The translations under genes were made by a program, and so were the position numbers. The notes under the pieces are model-generated. The model did no database searches. It was not told where the DNA came from and saw nothing but the letters and a program-made list of their open reading frames with translations. A stretch of 64,000 bases of DNA from assembly GCA_947497585.1 (NCBI GenBank), contig CANMHG010000004.1, positions 186,001 through 250,000 of the forward strand, given 5' to 3'. Source of the DNA: an uncultured Bacillaceae bacterium (GTDB lineage Bacteria > Bacillota > Bacilli > Bacillales > Bacillaceae_L). Numbering within the stretch: position 1 is the stretch's first letter; every line of letters starts with the position of its first letter. Shown here in pieces: positions 16,484-25,919 of this stretch.

Positions 16484-17116
16484 TCATATATTTTTCTGAT
16501 ACTCAGTGAATGAAGTGTATTGCGTTACAAAGCCCCTGTTAACGACTTCCCATAGATAGAGAGAGGCTAGTGATTGATAGGGGTCCCAGTTCTCGCCCTT
16601 TTCAATAAGTGTACTTTTGCCATCTTCACTGTCGTACAACCATTTTGCACCACGATGTAACCCGACATCTAAGTGGGAAAGGACATTTTCACGACCGAGA
16701 GAAAAGATTAAAAACATTTCTGCTGTCCATTTTCCAATGCCTTTAATCGTAGTTAAAGCGAGAATGGCTTCATCATTGTTAAGGTCTTGAAGAGTATCTA
16801 AGTTAATTTCTTTGTCTACAACTTTTTGTGATAAATCTTTCATATAACTGATCTTCGGTCGTGAGATCCCGATTTCCCTCATTTGATCTTCAGATAGTCC
16901 AAGTACTCTTTCCGGTGAGATCTCATGATTGGTTAACTCTACAAAGCGATTGAAAATCGTACCGGCAGCCTTTACTGAAAGCTGTTGACCGATGATAGAG
17001 TTAACCAGTGACAAATAATGGTCGTTACGTTTCGTTAGTTCTAATATACCAATAATATCTATAAACTGACCGAGAACCGGGTCATTTTTTCTTAAAAGCT
17101 CTACCTTTTCTTTCAT
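16484..17116 (-). CDS. DNA-3-methyladenine glycosylase (AlkA-type HhH-GPD)
   Basis: A 210-aa base-excision repair enzyme. IIGQQLSVKAA marks the N-terminal helical part, TTIKGIGKWTAEMFLIFSL is the helix-hairpin-helix with the Gly-Ile-Gly turn, and the catalytic aspartate is in LSHLDVGLHRG. No iron-sulfur cysteines are present, as expected for AlkA-like rather than Nth/MutY enzymes. It removes alkylated purines to start repair. The start ATG is at 17116. No adaptive-response genes (ada, ogt) are adjacent. Confidence 0.85.
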   Translation of the reverse strand: MKEKVELLRKNDPVLGQFIDIIGILELTKRNDHYLSLVNSIIGQQLSVKAAGTIFNRFVELTNHEISPERVLGLSEDQMREIGISRPKISYMKDLSQKVVDKEINLDTLQDLNNDEAILALTTIKGIGKWTAEMFLIFSLGRENVLSHLDVGLHRGAKWLYDSEDGKSTLIEKGENWDPYQSLASLYLWEVVNRGFVTQYTSFTEYQKNI

Positions 17117-17178
17117 TTAATCACCTATTTGAAGTGTAGTGGATTTAAAAATAAATTTCTCCTAACTTTGTACCTTCT

Positions 17179-18096
17179 TTATAAGTTTAGTCCCGAATAG
17201 ACGTATGCCTCTAGGTCTTCATTATGTGCCCTGAAGATGTTGGGGCGTACTTCGTAAAGGTCTGGTTTTTGTGTAAATAAAAAGTTTGTAATCCTAATTA
17301 AGCCTGCAGAGCGCAGTAAGACTAAATGATAGTGTAAATTACTTTTTGAGAGATTTGTTAATTCTACTAGCTGTGTAAAGGTTTTAGGTTCAGTAGCAAG
17401 GATTTGCAATATTCTCAGCCGTTTTTCGTCAGCTAGGGCTTTCGTTTTTCTTAAAAGGACTAATGGTACTTCATGTTCTCTTCCCTTAGGGATATCGATA
17501 GAGAATTGAATGATAGCAGTGTTTTTAAAACCATAAATCCTATTTTGAGGAGACAGATGGTAGGTAGGGATTAAAATAATTTCTGAGATCTCCTCACTCG
17601 GTTCTATATAGATTCCATTGGTGCATTCTTCAACCATTTCTTCAGGTGGTATGTTGGCTTTTTGTGATAATTTTTCATTTGCTACACTCATTAAGTAATT
17701 ATTCACATCTTCATCTACCTTATAAACCTCGTCCCATAAAGGTAATAAGGTTACGTAAAAGTTTCGAAAGTATTCAAGATCCTTCAATGGATCATCTCTA
17801 AAATACATATATAGCAACTCATAAATTTCACCAATAGATAGTCCTTTCAACCATGAGAGGAATTCTTGTAATGATTTTTTATATGGACTTTTCTTAATAA
17901 GAAGTAGCAAATATCCTATAAGATGTAAAGTTTCTTGATCCTTCAACAACTCTCCCAATTCAGGTTGTATACGATTCTCCACATTTTTAAACCACTTTTT
18001 ATCCAAATCATAATTTGCCTTTTGAGTTACATATACAGACAAACTAGAGACAACTTCGTAAACAGGCACAAATTCAATTTCTACTTTATAAGTCAT
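17179..18096 (-). CDS. ArsR-type winged-helix transcriptional regulator (DUF5937-like N-terminus)
   Basis: A 305-aa regulator. The C-terminal 100 residues hold the ArsR winged helix (ADEKRLRILQILATEPKTFTQLVELTNLSKSNLHYHLVLLRSAGLI). The N-terminal 190 residues are a helical ligand- or partner-binding region of the kind found in larger ArsR proteins. GGAGG lies 7 bp before the ATG. It is divergent from the S41 peptidase gene across 205 bp that contain a promoter and a perfect inverted repeat, so it probably represses that gene and perhaps itself. Confidence 0.8.
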   Translation of the reverse strand: MTYKVEIEFVPVYEVVSSLSVYVTQKANYDLDKKWFKNVENRIQPELGELLKDQETLHLIGYLLLLIKKSPYKKSLQEFLSWLKGLSIGEIYELLYMYFRDDPLKDLEYFRNFYVTLLPLWDEVYKVDEDVNNYLMSVANEKLSQKANIPPEEMVEECTNGIYIEPSEEISEIILIPTYHLSPQNRIYGFKNTAIIQFSIDIPKGREHEVPLVLLRKTKALADEKRLRILQILATEPKTFTQLVELTNLSKSNLHYHLVLLRSAGLIRITNFLFTQKPDLYEVRPNIFRAHNEDLEAYVYSGLNL

Positions 18097-18151
18097 TCTT
18101 TGTCCTCCAATTTTGAAAAAAACTAATAACTAATTATTTCCAAAAAAAATA

Positions 18152-18179
18152 TTGACTTTTATACATGATAAAATATAAT
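18152..18179 (+). promoter_or_regulatory. Sigma-A promoter of the S41 peptidase gene
   Basis: TTGACT (18152-18157) and TATAAT (18174-18179) are 16 bp apart and point to the S41 gene. They overlap the region where the divergent regulator is likely to act. Confidence 0.7.
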
Positions 18180-18192
18180 TGAATTACAATCA

Positions 18193-18212
18193 AGTTCAAA
18201 TTATTTTGAACT
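18193..18212. promoter_or_regulatory. Putative ArsR-family operator
   Basis: A perfect inverted repeat: AGTTCAAA (18193-18200), four bases, TTTGAACT (18205-18212). It begins 13 bp after the -10 box of the S41 promoter, where a bound dimer would block transcription. The neighbouring divergent ArsR regulator is the obvious candidate to bind it; that link is inference. Confidence 0.6.
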
Positions 18213-18301
18213 ACTTAATCATTTAAAAATATTTAAAACAAACCTTTTGGGTAGTAAATAAGTCGAAGAAGTAGAAGTTAACAAATTGGAGAGTGGACGA
18301 A

Positions 18302-19273
18302 ATGCAAAAAACAAATGGACAAAATCTTGATCAAGTCGTTAAAAACGAAGTCATTTCAGAATTAATTACACGGTTAAATAATGATTATGTTTTTCCAGAG
18401 GTTGCTGTAGAAATTGAAAAACTTCTTTTGAACAAATTAGCTACAGGGGCATATGATTCGTTTAATGCTGAGGATGAGTTTGCAAAGGAATTAACAGAGG
18501 ACTTACAAGCCGTGTCAAAAGATAAGCATTTAAGAGTGATGTTCCAAACCGAAGATAAAAGAGTATTAGTAGAGAATAGCGTTGATGAGTTTGAGAGAAG
18601 AGCAAAAATTTATAACTATGGTTTTTATAAGATTGAAAGATTACATGGAAATATAGGCTATATTGATTTACGTAACTTTTATCATCCAACACAAGCGGGA
18701 GAAACAGCCGTTCATGCTATGAATCTTCTCAAAGATACAGAAGCACTTATTTTTGATCTACGTAAAAACGGTGGTGGTTCACCTGAAATGATTGCTCTTA
18801 TTTCTAGTTATTTATTTGAAGAAAAAGTGCATTTAAATAGTTTTTACTTCCGTCCAACAAATACGACGAGTGAGTCATGGACAGATCCAGATGTTCAAGG
18901 TCAGCATTATGTAAATAAGCCAGTTTTTATTTTAACAAGCAATACTACTTTTTCAGCTGCAGAAGAATTTACGTATAACTTAAAGAACTTAAACCGTGCC
19001 ACAGTAGTTGGAGAAGTAACGAGAGGAGGAGCTCATCCAGGTCGCATTCAACCAATTACAAATTACTTTGAAGCCTTTATACCAACAGGAAGAGCAATTA
19101 ACCCGATTACAAACACCAACTGGGAAGGAACGGGTGTTGAACCACACATTCTAATGGATAAAGAAGAAGCATACCGATATGCCTACAAGAAAACCCTAGA
19201 ATATGTAAAAGCTAAATACAATGATGTACCTGGCTATTCATTTCTCCTAAAAGAGATTGATGAATTTCTATAG
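18302..19273 (+). CDS. S41-family serine peptidase (cytosolic, IRBP/tail-specific protease type)
   Basis: A 323-aa protein. The N-terminal 110 residues are the helical S41 cap (ELITRLNNDYVFPEVAVEIEK). The catalytic domain has DLRKNGGG, then the nucleophile serine in NTTFSAAEEF and the strand VVGEVTRGGAHPG. There is no PDZ domain and no signal peptide, so unlike CtpA it should act in the cytosol. GGAGAG lies 8 bp before the ATG at 18302. A perfect inverted repeat near the promoter suggests control by the divergent ArsR regulator. The substrate is unknown. Confidence 0.8.
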   Translation: MQKTNGQNLDQVVKNEVISELITRLNNDYVFPEVAVEIEKLLLNKLATGAYDSFNAEDEFAKELTEDLQAVSKDKHLRVMFQTEDKRVLVENSVDEFERRAKIYNYGFYKIERLHGNIGYIDLRNFYHPTQAGETAVHAMNLLKDTEALIFDLRKNGGGSPEMIALISSYLFEEKVHLNSFYFRPTNTTSESWTDPDVQGQHYVNKPVFILTSNTTFSAAEEFTYNLKNLNRATVVGEVTRGGAHPGRIQPITNYFEAFIPTGRAINPITNTNWEGTGVEPHILMDKEEAYRYAYKKTLEYVKAKYNDVPGYSFLLKEIDEFL

Positions 19274-19283
19274 AAGTAATTAT

Positions 19284-19335
19284 GGGGCCTGACCCCCAAT
19301 GCGTTAAAGCTTTAACGCGCCGGGGGTCAGGCCCC
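19284..19335. repeat. 52-bp palindromic repeat, copy 7
   Basis: Same palindrome family, 11 bp after the S41 stop. A TATAAT box for dbpA lies shortly to the right, at 19346-19351. The arms match the consensus except for AATGCG in the left inner arm. Confidence 0.9.
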
Positions 19336-19435
19336 AAAATAGTGTATAATGAATCTAATCAGATTTCGAATATGTTCGTGCACCAGCGAGAATGCTATGA
19401 CTAAATCAGATAATATGAAAAAACGAGGTAACTAC

Positions 19436-20881
19436 ATGAGTGAACGGAATTTTGAAGAGTACAAGTTAAGTGAAGAAATAAGAAGGGCTCTTACAGTGTT
19501 AAAGTACGAAACACCAACAGAGGTTCAGCAAGAAGTGATACCTAAGGCGTTGTTAAATCAAGATCTTGTCGTTAAGTCCCAAACGGGAAGTGGGAAAACA
19601 GCAGCCTTTGGAATTCCTCTTTGTGAGATGATTGAATGGGAAGAGAAAATGCCACAGGCGTTAATCCTAACTCCTACAAGAGAGCTTGCAGTTCAAGTTA
19701 GAGAAGACATAACGAACATCGGTAGATTTAAACGAATTAAAGCAATGGCTGTCTACGGGAAAGAACCTTTTACGAAACAAAAAGAAGAATTAAAACAGAA
19801 AAACCATGTTGTTGTTGGGACTCCTGGTCGTGTAATGGACCATATCGATAGAGGAACGCTGCAATTAGACAAAGTAAAGTATTTAATTATTGATGAAGCA
19901 GATGAAATGCTAAATATGGGGTTCATCGACGATGTGGAAACGATTATTAAGGAAATACCAACCGACCGGGTGACGATGGTGTTTTCTGCTACATTACCAA
20001 AGGATGTTGAAAATCTTTGCCACAAATATATGTTAGATCCAATCAATATTGAAATTGAATCGACTGGAGTAACTACTGATACGATAGATCATCAATTAAT
20101 TGAAGCGAAAGCAGAAGCTAAGCTCTCACTACTTAAAGATGTTACAGTTGTTGAAAATCCAGATAGCTGTATCATTTTTTGTAACACAAAAGAACATGTT
20201 GATAATGTGTTTACTGAACTAGAAGAATCTAATTATGCTTGTGAAAAACTTCATGGTGGATTAGAACAAACTGACCGTTTTGCGGTAATGGATGGGTTCA
20301 AAATGGGGAACTTCCGTTATTTAGTCGCAACAGATGTAGCAGCTAGAGGGATAGATGTTGACAATGTGACTCTAGTTATCAATTATGATGTTCCGATGGA
20401 AAAAGAGAGCTATGTCCACAGAACAGGTAGAACAGGACGTGCGGGTAATAAAGGAAAAGCAATTACACTTGCCACTTCATATGAAGAGAAATACGTTAAA
20501 GCGATTGAACGATATATTGGCTTTGAGATACCGAAAATAGATCCTCCTACACAAGAACAAGTATCTAGCGGTAAAGCTGATTTCGAAGAGAAAATCGGTG
20601 GCAGGCGTGTTGTGAAAAATAATAAAACTGCACGAATTAATCAAGACATCATGAAGCTTCATTTTAGTGGTGGTAAAAAGAAGAAGATTCGTGCGTTGGA
20701 CCTGGTTGGAACCATCTCAAACATTCCAGGTGTAACAGCAGAAGATATTGGAATTATCACTGTTCAGGATGCCATGTCTTATGTAGATATCCTTAATGGA
20801 AAAGGATCATTAGTTCTGCAGGCAATGGAAAACACAACTGTTAAAGGGAAAAAGCTTAAAGTTAGCAAGGCAATTAAATAA
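19436..20881 (+). CDS. dbpA: DEAD-box RNA helicase DbpA (YxiN type)
   Basis: A 481-aa helicase. Core motifs appear in order: [23 protein letters not shown] ([10 protein letters not shown]), [12 protein letters not shown] and [10 protein letters not shown]. The last about 75 residues form the DbpA RNA-recognition domain ([20 protein letters not shown]...), which targets hairpin 92 of 23S rRNA in Bacillus and E. coli. It remodels 50S assembly intermediates. The ATG at 19436 follows a GAGG site; in-frame ATGs upstream have weaker sites. Bacillus YxiN is 479 aa, the same size. Confidence 0.9.
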   Translation: MSERNFEEYKLSEEIRRALTVLKYETPTEVQQEVIPKALLNQDLVVKSQTGSGKTAAFGIPLCEMIEWEEKMPQALILTPTRELAVQVREDITNIGRFKRIKAMAVYGKEPFTKQKEELKQKNHVVVGTPGRVMDHIDRGTLQLDKVKYLIIDEADEMLNMGFIDDVETIIKEIPTDRVTMVFSATLPKDVENLCHKYMLDPINIEIESTGVTTDTIDHQLIEAKAEAKLSLLKDVTVVENPDSCIIFCNTKEHVDNVFTELEESNYACEKLHGGLEQTDRFAVMDGFKMGNFRYLVATDVAARGIDVDNVTLVINYDVPMEKESYVHRTGRTGRAGNKGKAITLATSYEEKYVKAIERYIGFEIPKIDPPTQEQVSSGKADFEEKIGGRRVVKNNKTARINQDIMKLHFSGGKKKKIRALDLVGTISNIPGVTAEDIGIITVQDAMSYVDILNGKGSLVLQAMENTTVKGKKLKVSKAIK

Positions 20882-20890
20882 CCTATTTTT

Positions 20891-20942
20891 GGGGCCTGAC
20901 CCCCGGCGCGTTAAAGCTTTAACGCACTGGGGGTCAGGCCCC
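20891..20942. repeat. 52-bp palindromic repeat, copy 8
   Basis: Same family, located between the convergent dbpA and phosphotransferase genes, 10 bp after the dbpA stop. The inner arm has GGCGCGTTAAAG against CTTTAACGCACT, so one pair changed. Confidence 0.9.
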
Positions 20943-20962
20943 TGTTCCTAATCACACTAAAT

Positions 20963-21820
20963 TTAAAGCAACCATTCTTTCAATCTCGTCAAATTTTCCT
21001 CTAAAAATAAGGCATTTTTCTCTAGTCCTCGTCGTTTACACCATCCAATACTATTGAAGGCATCTGTAAATCTGTAAAAAGGTAATACCTTTTCTAAGTC
21101 AATTAATGGTCTGACACTTTTATAGCCTTCTTGATAGGCATTATACAAGGTAACATCAAAACTTAAAAAGTCGCGATATAGTTTAGTAAAATCGATATCT
21201 GTTGAGCCAAATCTTACGCTCTCAAAATCTATTACTCCTGAAACGTTATCATTATCAACAATGATATTTGCTGGACGAAAATCCATATGTACAAAACTCG
21301 GTCCGTCTGGAGAAGGGAGCTGTTGTTTCATTTCTTCAAACTTTTCTATGGCTTTATTGTATAATTGTTCATCCAAAACGTCCTTAACATCTTCAGCAAA
21401 ACTATAAAATTGTTGTTCAACAAAAGTAGACCAGTTCGGAAATTCATTTTGTATAGCCGTTAACAGTTGAGGAGGACGAATAGAATGCATTTTAGCATGA
21501 AGGACACCGACTTGATAAGCTACCGCTGGTGTAGATTTAGATGTTAACGGTTTTCCTTTTAATTCAGATAATAAAAAAGCACCAGGACACTCCTCGTCAC
21601 CAGACCAAAAATCCAACAATGTAGGAATAGAAACACTTCCTTTTAAAATTTCATAGGCTTCTAACTCTCGTTCAAACTTCACTTTTGTAAAAGGAATCTT
21701 CAAATAAACATCTTCACCATTCAACAGTGTACATTTATAAACTGTTGAACTATGGGAGTCATCAACCTCATTTACGGATAATACCTGCAACCCAAATTGT
21801 TGAATAACACGATTTAACAT
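20963..21820 (-). CDS. Aminoglycoside phosphotransferase/choline kinase-family protein
   Basis: A 285-aa protein with the APH kinase fold. The N-lobe has VYLKIPFTKVKFERELEAYEIL, where the lysine and glutamate fit ATP binding; the catalytic loop is FVHMDFRPANII and the metal aspartate is in GVIDFESVRFG. Such Bacillus proteins phosphorylate small molecules (sugars, methylthioribose-like, or antibiotics) and the substrate cannot be told. AAAGGTGGG lies 8 bp upstream of the ATG at 21820, preferred over TTG at 21823. It is convergent with dbpA. Confidence 0.8.
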   Translation of the reverse strand: MLNRVIQQFGLQVLSVNEVDDSHSSTVYKCTLLNGEDVYLKIPFTKVKFERELEAYEILKGSVSIPTLLDFWSGDEECPGAFLLSELKGKPLTSKSTPAVAYQVGVLHAKMHSIRPPQLLTAIQNEFPNWSTFVEQQFYSFAEDVKDVLDEQLYNKAIEKFEEMKQQLPSPDGPSFVHMDFRPANIIVDNDNVSGVIDFESVRFGSTDIDFTKLYRDFLSFDVTLYNAYQEGYKSVRPLIDLEKVLPFYRFTDAFNSIGWCKRRGLEKNALFLEENLTRLKEWLL

Positions 21821-22043
21821 CAAATTTTCCCACCTTTAACATTAGTCCTATACATAATATCTACATTACATCATTTCTGAAATGAAGAGTAGTGCTTTCA
21901 CTACGTAAAACAAAGATAAAGAAACTAGAGATCCAACTCAACTAAAAAAGGGCTGTGTAATTTTTCAGTACAGGCTTAATCACCTTAAATACCGAATACA
22001 GTAGCTATAAGCACCAAATTTCAAAGTGAATAGAGGTGGCAAC

Positions 22044-22751
22044 ATGTTCTCGGTAACAGAAATGCGTACATTCGAGTTGTTTTCTGTTCCGCATATCGTC
22101 TTTCTACTATTCTTTGTGGCTATCTGCTTTGTCTTAATCTATTTCAGGTATCAACTAAAGCCTCACCAGTCCATCATCAAGTGGACGATTTTTGGAATAC
22201 TACTGTTAAGTGAGGTTTCTCAACAACTTTGGCTAGTCATGACAAACCAGTGGGAAATAGGTAACCTGCCTTTACATCTTTGTTCAATTAGCACATTTAT
22301 GGCCATATTCTTGTTCTTGAAGCCTAGTAAGAAAGTATTCTATTTTCTGTTCTTTACTGGAATGCTTCCACCCATCTTAAGTATGGTTACACCTGAATTA
22401 GTCCATCAATTTCCTCATTTTCGTTTCCTAAAATACTTCTTGCACCATGCTGCAATTACTTGGGCTGTTTTCTATTTCATTGTTTATGAGGGATATCGTC
22501 TCCCGAAGAAAGCCATATGGACCGGCCTCATCCTGCTCAATATTATCGCCATCCCAATATTCATACTTAATCATCTTCTCGACACCAACTTCTTTTATCT
22601 AGCAAACCCTACCGAATCTCAAACAATCTTGTCCTTTTTCGGAACAGGTATTATGTATTATATTAATCTCGAAATTGCAGCACTCATTGTATTTTTCATT
22701 ACGTATCTTCCAATGGGGATGATAATGAAGCGAGAGCCCGGAAAAGAGTAA
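22044..22751 (+). CDS. TIGR02206 (YwaF-type) membrane protein
   Basis: A 235-aa protein with about seven hydrophobic segments. The family features NLPLHLCSISTFMAIF and FLHHAAITWAVFYF are visible, and it ends in a basic tail. The function of this family is unknown. The ATG at 22044 follows AGAGGTGG; a GTG at 22026 lies upstream of that site and is less likely. It is monocistronic, followed 13 bp later by a palindromic repeat. Confidence 0.8.
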   Translation: MFSVTEMRTFELFSVPHIVFLLFFVAICFVLIYFRYQLKPHQSIIKWTIFGILLLSEVSQQLWLVMTNQWEIGNLPLHLCSISTFMAIFLFLKPSKKVFYFLFFTGMLPPILSMVTPELVHQFPHFRFLKYFLHHAAITWAVFYFIVYEGYRLPKKAIWTGLILLNIIAIPIFILNHLLDTNFFYLANPTESQTILSFFGTGIMYYINLEIAALIVFFITYLPMGMIMKREPGKE

Positions 22752-22763
22752 ATTATGTCCTTT

Positions 22764-22815
22764 GGGGCCTGACCCCCAGTGCGTTAAAGCTTTAACGCGC
22801 CGGGGGTCAGGCCCC
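22764..22815. repeat. 52-bp palindromic repeat, copy 9
   Basis: Consensus copy of the palindrome, 13 bp after the YwaF-type gene's stop. The right arm runs into CTGAAATAC instead of the common TTGTCA flank. Confidence 0.9.
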
Positions 22816-22919
22816 TGAAATACATGTTTAGAAAAAATACCCTTAAAATTTTTAAGATAGAGTAGATTCTGTTAATCTTAGAGGAAGATAGTTAGAACGT
22901 TTTTAGAAAGGTAGAGAAA

Positions 22920-23729
22920 ATGAAAACAAATACGGTGAAAGTAATAACCTTCATTTCAGTAGTAGCAAGTATGGTATTGATTGTTGGGTTATTTTGGACA
23001 ATCAAAGACCAGCTCTTTTATTCAGCAGAAACATTAGATAAACCAATTCAAGAATCTCCGCTTGAAACGATTGATAAGCAAGACACCTTAAGCATCGTTG
23101 CCCTTGGTGATTCCTTAACCCGTGGAACCGGTGATTCGTCGGGTAAAGGTTATATTGGGTATTTGGTTGATCAGCTAAAGGAGAAATCAGATAAAGAAAT
23201 ACAGCTGACAAATTTAGCGATTCGAGGTTACAGGTCTGAGCAACTCGTAGGATTAATCGAGCAGTCCGAAATTCAAAGACAGATCAGGCAGGCGGATATT
23301 ATTCTCATGACCATTGGTGGGAATGATTTGTTTCAACGAGGAGAGGCACTAATAGACTTTAATACGGAACAAAACAATATCACTAAATCAGCTTATATAA
23401 AAAATTTAGAGTCCACGTTTTCAACGATAAGAAACTTAAATCCAGAAGCTGTTGTATTTCATGTTGGTTTATACAATCCTTTTCAAAATCTAGAAAACGC
23501 AGACTTAACATCTGAAGTTGTTCGAGAGTGGAATTTTGATTCAGCAGAGGTGGCTGCAAAATTTAATGAAATAATTCAAGTACCGACCTATGACTTGTTT
23601 CAACTAAATGTAGAAGATTATCTATTTAATGATAAATTTCATCCAAACGAAAAAGGATATAAATTAATTGCTGAACGTGTGGCCTCACTTACCGTTTTCA
23701 GTGAGGAAGGAGAAACAGAAAATGAGTAG
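22920..23729 (+). CDS. SGNH/GDSL-family hydrolase (YpmR-like), membrane-anchored
   Basis: A 269-aa protein with one N-terminal transmembrane segment (residues about 8-28), so the catalytic domain is likely outside the membrane. SGNH blocks are visible: GDSLTRG (nucleophile Ser), NLAIRGY, TIGGNDLF and the C-terminal DKFHPNEKGY with the Asp-His pair. It should hydrolyse an ester or acyl group of a lipid or wall polymer. Its stop overlaps the start of the following ABC ATPase gene by 8 bp, so the three genes form one operon. Confidence 0.85.
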   Translation: MKTNTVKVITFISVVASMVLIVGLFWTIKDQLFYSAETLDKPIQESPLETIDKQDTLSIVALGDSLTRGTGDSSGKGYIGYLVDQLKEKSDKEIQLTNLAIRGYRSEQLVGLIEQSEIQRQIRQADIILMTIGGNDLFQRGEALIDFNTEQNNITKSAYIKNLESTFSTIRNLNPEAVVFHVGLYNPFQNLENADLTSEVVREWNFDSAEVAAKFNEIIQVPTYDLFQLNVEDYLFNDKFHPNEKGYKLIAERVASLTVFSEEGETENE

Positions 23730-24645
23730 TAATGGTAAGGTTAAAACACTTGTTGTTGATGATCTTCGAAAAACAATAGGTAAAAAGGAAATCATTAAGG
23801 GACTAACATTTGATCTTAATGAAGGTGAAGTGTTTGGTTTCTTGGGCCCGAACGGCTCTGGAAAAACAACAACGATTCGAATGCTCGTAGGTTTGATTAA
23901 ACCAACTTCAGGAACGATATCAATTTGTGGGTATAATTTGCACCGAGAGTTTCAGAATGCAATTAGCAATATAGGCTGTATTGTTGAAAATCCAGAGTTA
24001 TATCCTTACTTAAGTGGCTATGAAAATTTGCAGCACTTTGTACGAATGGTTCCTGAAATTCCAAAAGAGCGTATTGCTGAAGTAGTTGAACTTGTAGGTC
24101 TACAAAATCGTATTCATGATCGCGTTAGTACGTATTCATTAGGTATGAGACAACGACTTGGTATTGCCCAAGCCTTATTAGGTAAACCAAAAGTTCTTAT
24201 TTTAGATGAACCAACAAATGGACTTGATCCTGTGGGAATAAGGGAAATGCGAGAGTTTATTGATTTTTTAGCTAAAAAAGAGGGTCTTAGTATCTTGGTA
24301 TCCTCTCATCTTCTTAGTGAGATTCAATTAATGTGTGATAGGGTCGCGATCATATCAAAAGGTGAAATTATAAGGATAGATGCTGTTCACAGTCTACTTT
24401 CCAACAAAGAGAGACTAGTATGGAAAGTGAGTCCAATTGATCAGGCTAAGGCACTGTTATCAGAAGAAACGACAGTTGTTAGTGAGGAAGACGGGTTACT
24501 AGTTACTTTTTATGATGAAGAAAAGGTGTCTTTATGGAATCAAAAATTAGTACAAGCTGGTGTACAGGTAAGTGAAATTCAAACAAAGTTTCCAACTCTT
24601 GAAGATTTATTTATCGAGCTAACAGGAGGGGAAACCATTGATTAA
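23722..24645 (+). CDS. ABC transporter ATP-binding protein (ABC-2 type)
   Basis: A 307-aa ATPase. Walker A is GPNGSGKTT, the Q-loop region VENPELYPYLSG, the signature SLGMRQRLG, Walker B LILDEPTNGLDP and the H-loop SSHLLSE. It has a C-terminal extension of about 90 residues, typical of BcrA/DrrA-like exporters. The ATG overlaps the GDSL gene by 8 bp behind a GGAAGGAG site. It powers the permease encoded immediately after it; the cargo is unknown. Confidence 0.9.
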   Translation: MSSNGKVKTLVVDDLRKTIGKKEIIKGLTFDLNEGEVFGFLGPNGSGKTTTIRMLVGLIKPTSGTISICGYNLHREFQNAISNIGCIVENPELYPYLSGYENLQHFVRMVPEIPKERIAEVVELVGLQNRIHDRVSTYSLGMRQRLGIAQALLGKPKVLILDEPTNGLDPVGIREMREFIDFLAKKEGLSILVSSHLLSEIQLMCDRVAIISKGEIIRIDAVHSLLSNKERLVWKVSPIDQAKALLSEETTVVSEEDGLLVTFYDEEKVSLWNQKLVQAGVQVSEIQTKFPTLEDLFIELTGGETID

Positions 24646-25618
24646 TTTAGTACATAACGAAATGATTAAAATAACAAGAAAAAAACGGTTGTTTATCGCT
24701 CTTGCAATTGTGGCTGTACTTGTATCGCTTTTTACCTATGCACAAATGAAAGAAGTGAAATCACTGCAAGAAAGATTAGGTACGACGGATTGGCGAACAC
24801 AGCTTCAACAGGAAATCATTAATACGCAAAACCGATTAAGTTCAAGCAGTATATCAGATGAATGGCGAAAGTTTATAAAGATACGTTTAAGTCAGCAGCA
24901 GTATTATTTGGATCATGATATCAATCCTACTGCGCCTGGAGCACCTTCTTTTATGCGTATGTTTATTGAAAACTCAATTGACCTATTTCTCCCATTAATG
25001 GTCATGGTCATTGCTGCAGACCTTGTTTCTTCAGAAGGAGCCGGAGGAACGATAAAACTACTACTAACACGGCCCGTAAAAAGATGGAAAATACTTATGA
25101 GCAAGTATATAAGTATGATGTTATCTGTGTCGTTTATAGTGCTCGGTGTGGGGATACTTTCTTATCTTATTTCTGGGATAATAATGGGATATGGTGGCTG
25201 GACTATGCCTGTGTTAACAGGATTCTCTGTTGTGGGTGAGGAACTAGTTACGGACAATGTGCATCTAATTCCACAATGGCAATACCTGCTAATGCAGTTT
25301 GGACTAGCATGGTTTGTGTGTATGGTTGTAGGAACATTAACCTTTATGCTCTCTGTGTTAATCAGAAGTACTGCAGCTGTCATGGGGATCATGCTCGCTG
25401 CCCTCATATCAGGAGCTATATTATCAAATATGGTATCTTCATGGGAATCTGCAAAATACTTCTTTATGGTCAATCTGAAGCTGACAGACTATGTTCGAGG
25501 AATGGCACCTCCAATCGAAGGAATGAATTTAGGATTCTCAATGAGTGTTCTCTTGGTATGGGCATTAGTTGGGTTGATTGTATCATTTGCAGTGTTTACA
25601 AAAAGGGACGTGTATTAA
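24638..25618 (+). CDS. ABC-2 type transporter permease
   Basis: A 326-aa membrane protein with six predicted transmembrane segments and a long extracytoplasmic loop after the first (residues about 35-105). LLLTRPVKRWKILMSKYI is the typical cytosolic loop of ABC-2 permeases. Translation starts at a TTG (24638) 7 bp after AGGAGGGG, overlapping the ATPase stop by 8 bp. It pairs with the upstream ATPase, and the GDSL enzyme may act on the exported substrate. Confidence 0.85.
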   Translation: MINLVHNEMIKITRKKRLFIALAIVAVLVSLFTYAQMKEVKSLQERLGTTDWRTQLQQEIINTQNRLSSSSISDEWRKFIKIRLSQQQYYLDHDINPTAPGAPSFMRMFIENSIDLFLPLMVMVIAADLVSSEGAGGTIKLLLTRPVKRWKILMSKYISMMLSVSFIVLGVGILSYLISGIIMGYGGWTMPVLTGFSVVGEELVTDNVHLIPQWQYLLMQFGLAWFVCMVVGTLTFMLSVLIRSTAAVMGIMLAALISGAILSNMVSSWESAKYFFMVNLKLTDYVRGMAPPIEGMNLGFSMSVLLVWALVGLIVSFAVFTKRDVY

Positions 25619-25623
25619 ACTTT

Positions 25624-25675
25624 GGGGCCTGACCCCCAGTGCGTTAAAGCTTTAACGCGCCGGGGGTCAGGCCCC
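25624..25675. repeat. 52-bp palindromic repeat, copy 10
   Basis: Consensus copy, 6 bp after the stop of the permease gene, at the end of the three-gene operon. Confidence 0.9.
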
Positions 25676-25821
25676 TGTGCTTAATAATAAGGTTCGAGGA
25701 ATGCTTGGTCTGTTGAGTTATGGTAAACTAAAAAAGTGGGAATGAATTTTATTCAAAATTTGTAGGCTAGACCTCAAAAATATGTAAACGAACAATTCTT
25801 AGTACTCTACTAATCTAGTAT

Positions 25822-25866
25822 AAAGAATACTACTACTTCTATGTAAAAAGAGGTAGTGTATTCTTT
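25822..25866 (+). promoter_or_regulatory. Leader hairpin upstream of the BCCT transporter gene
   Basis: The arms AAAGAATAC-(T)-ACTACTTCT (25822-25840) and AGAGGTAGTGTATTCTTT (25849-25866) form a long stem with one bulge. A pyrimidine-rich tract follows. It may be an attenuator or an mRNA-stabilising hairpin in the transporter leader, or a terminator for an upstream transcript. Confidence 0.4.
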
Positions 25867-25919
25867 CTTTGTTTATATTTATTTTTTGCAGGAAAATTAA
25901 TGGTAGAAAGGAACATTTG

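Noticed and set aside
19340-19435. N-terminal extension of DbpA
   Set aside because: Upstream in-frame codons lack a good ribosome-binding site, and the length from 19436 matches the known family.
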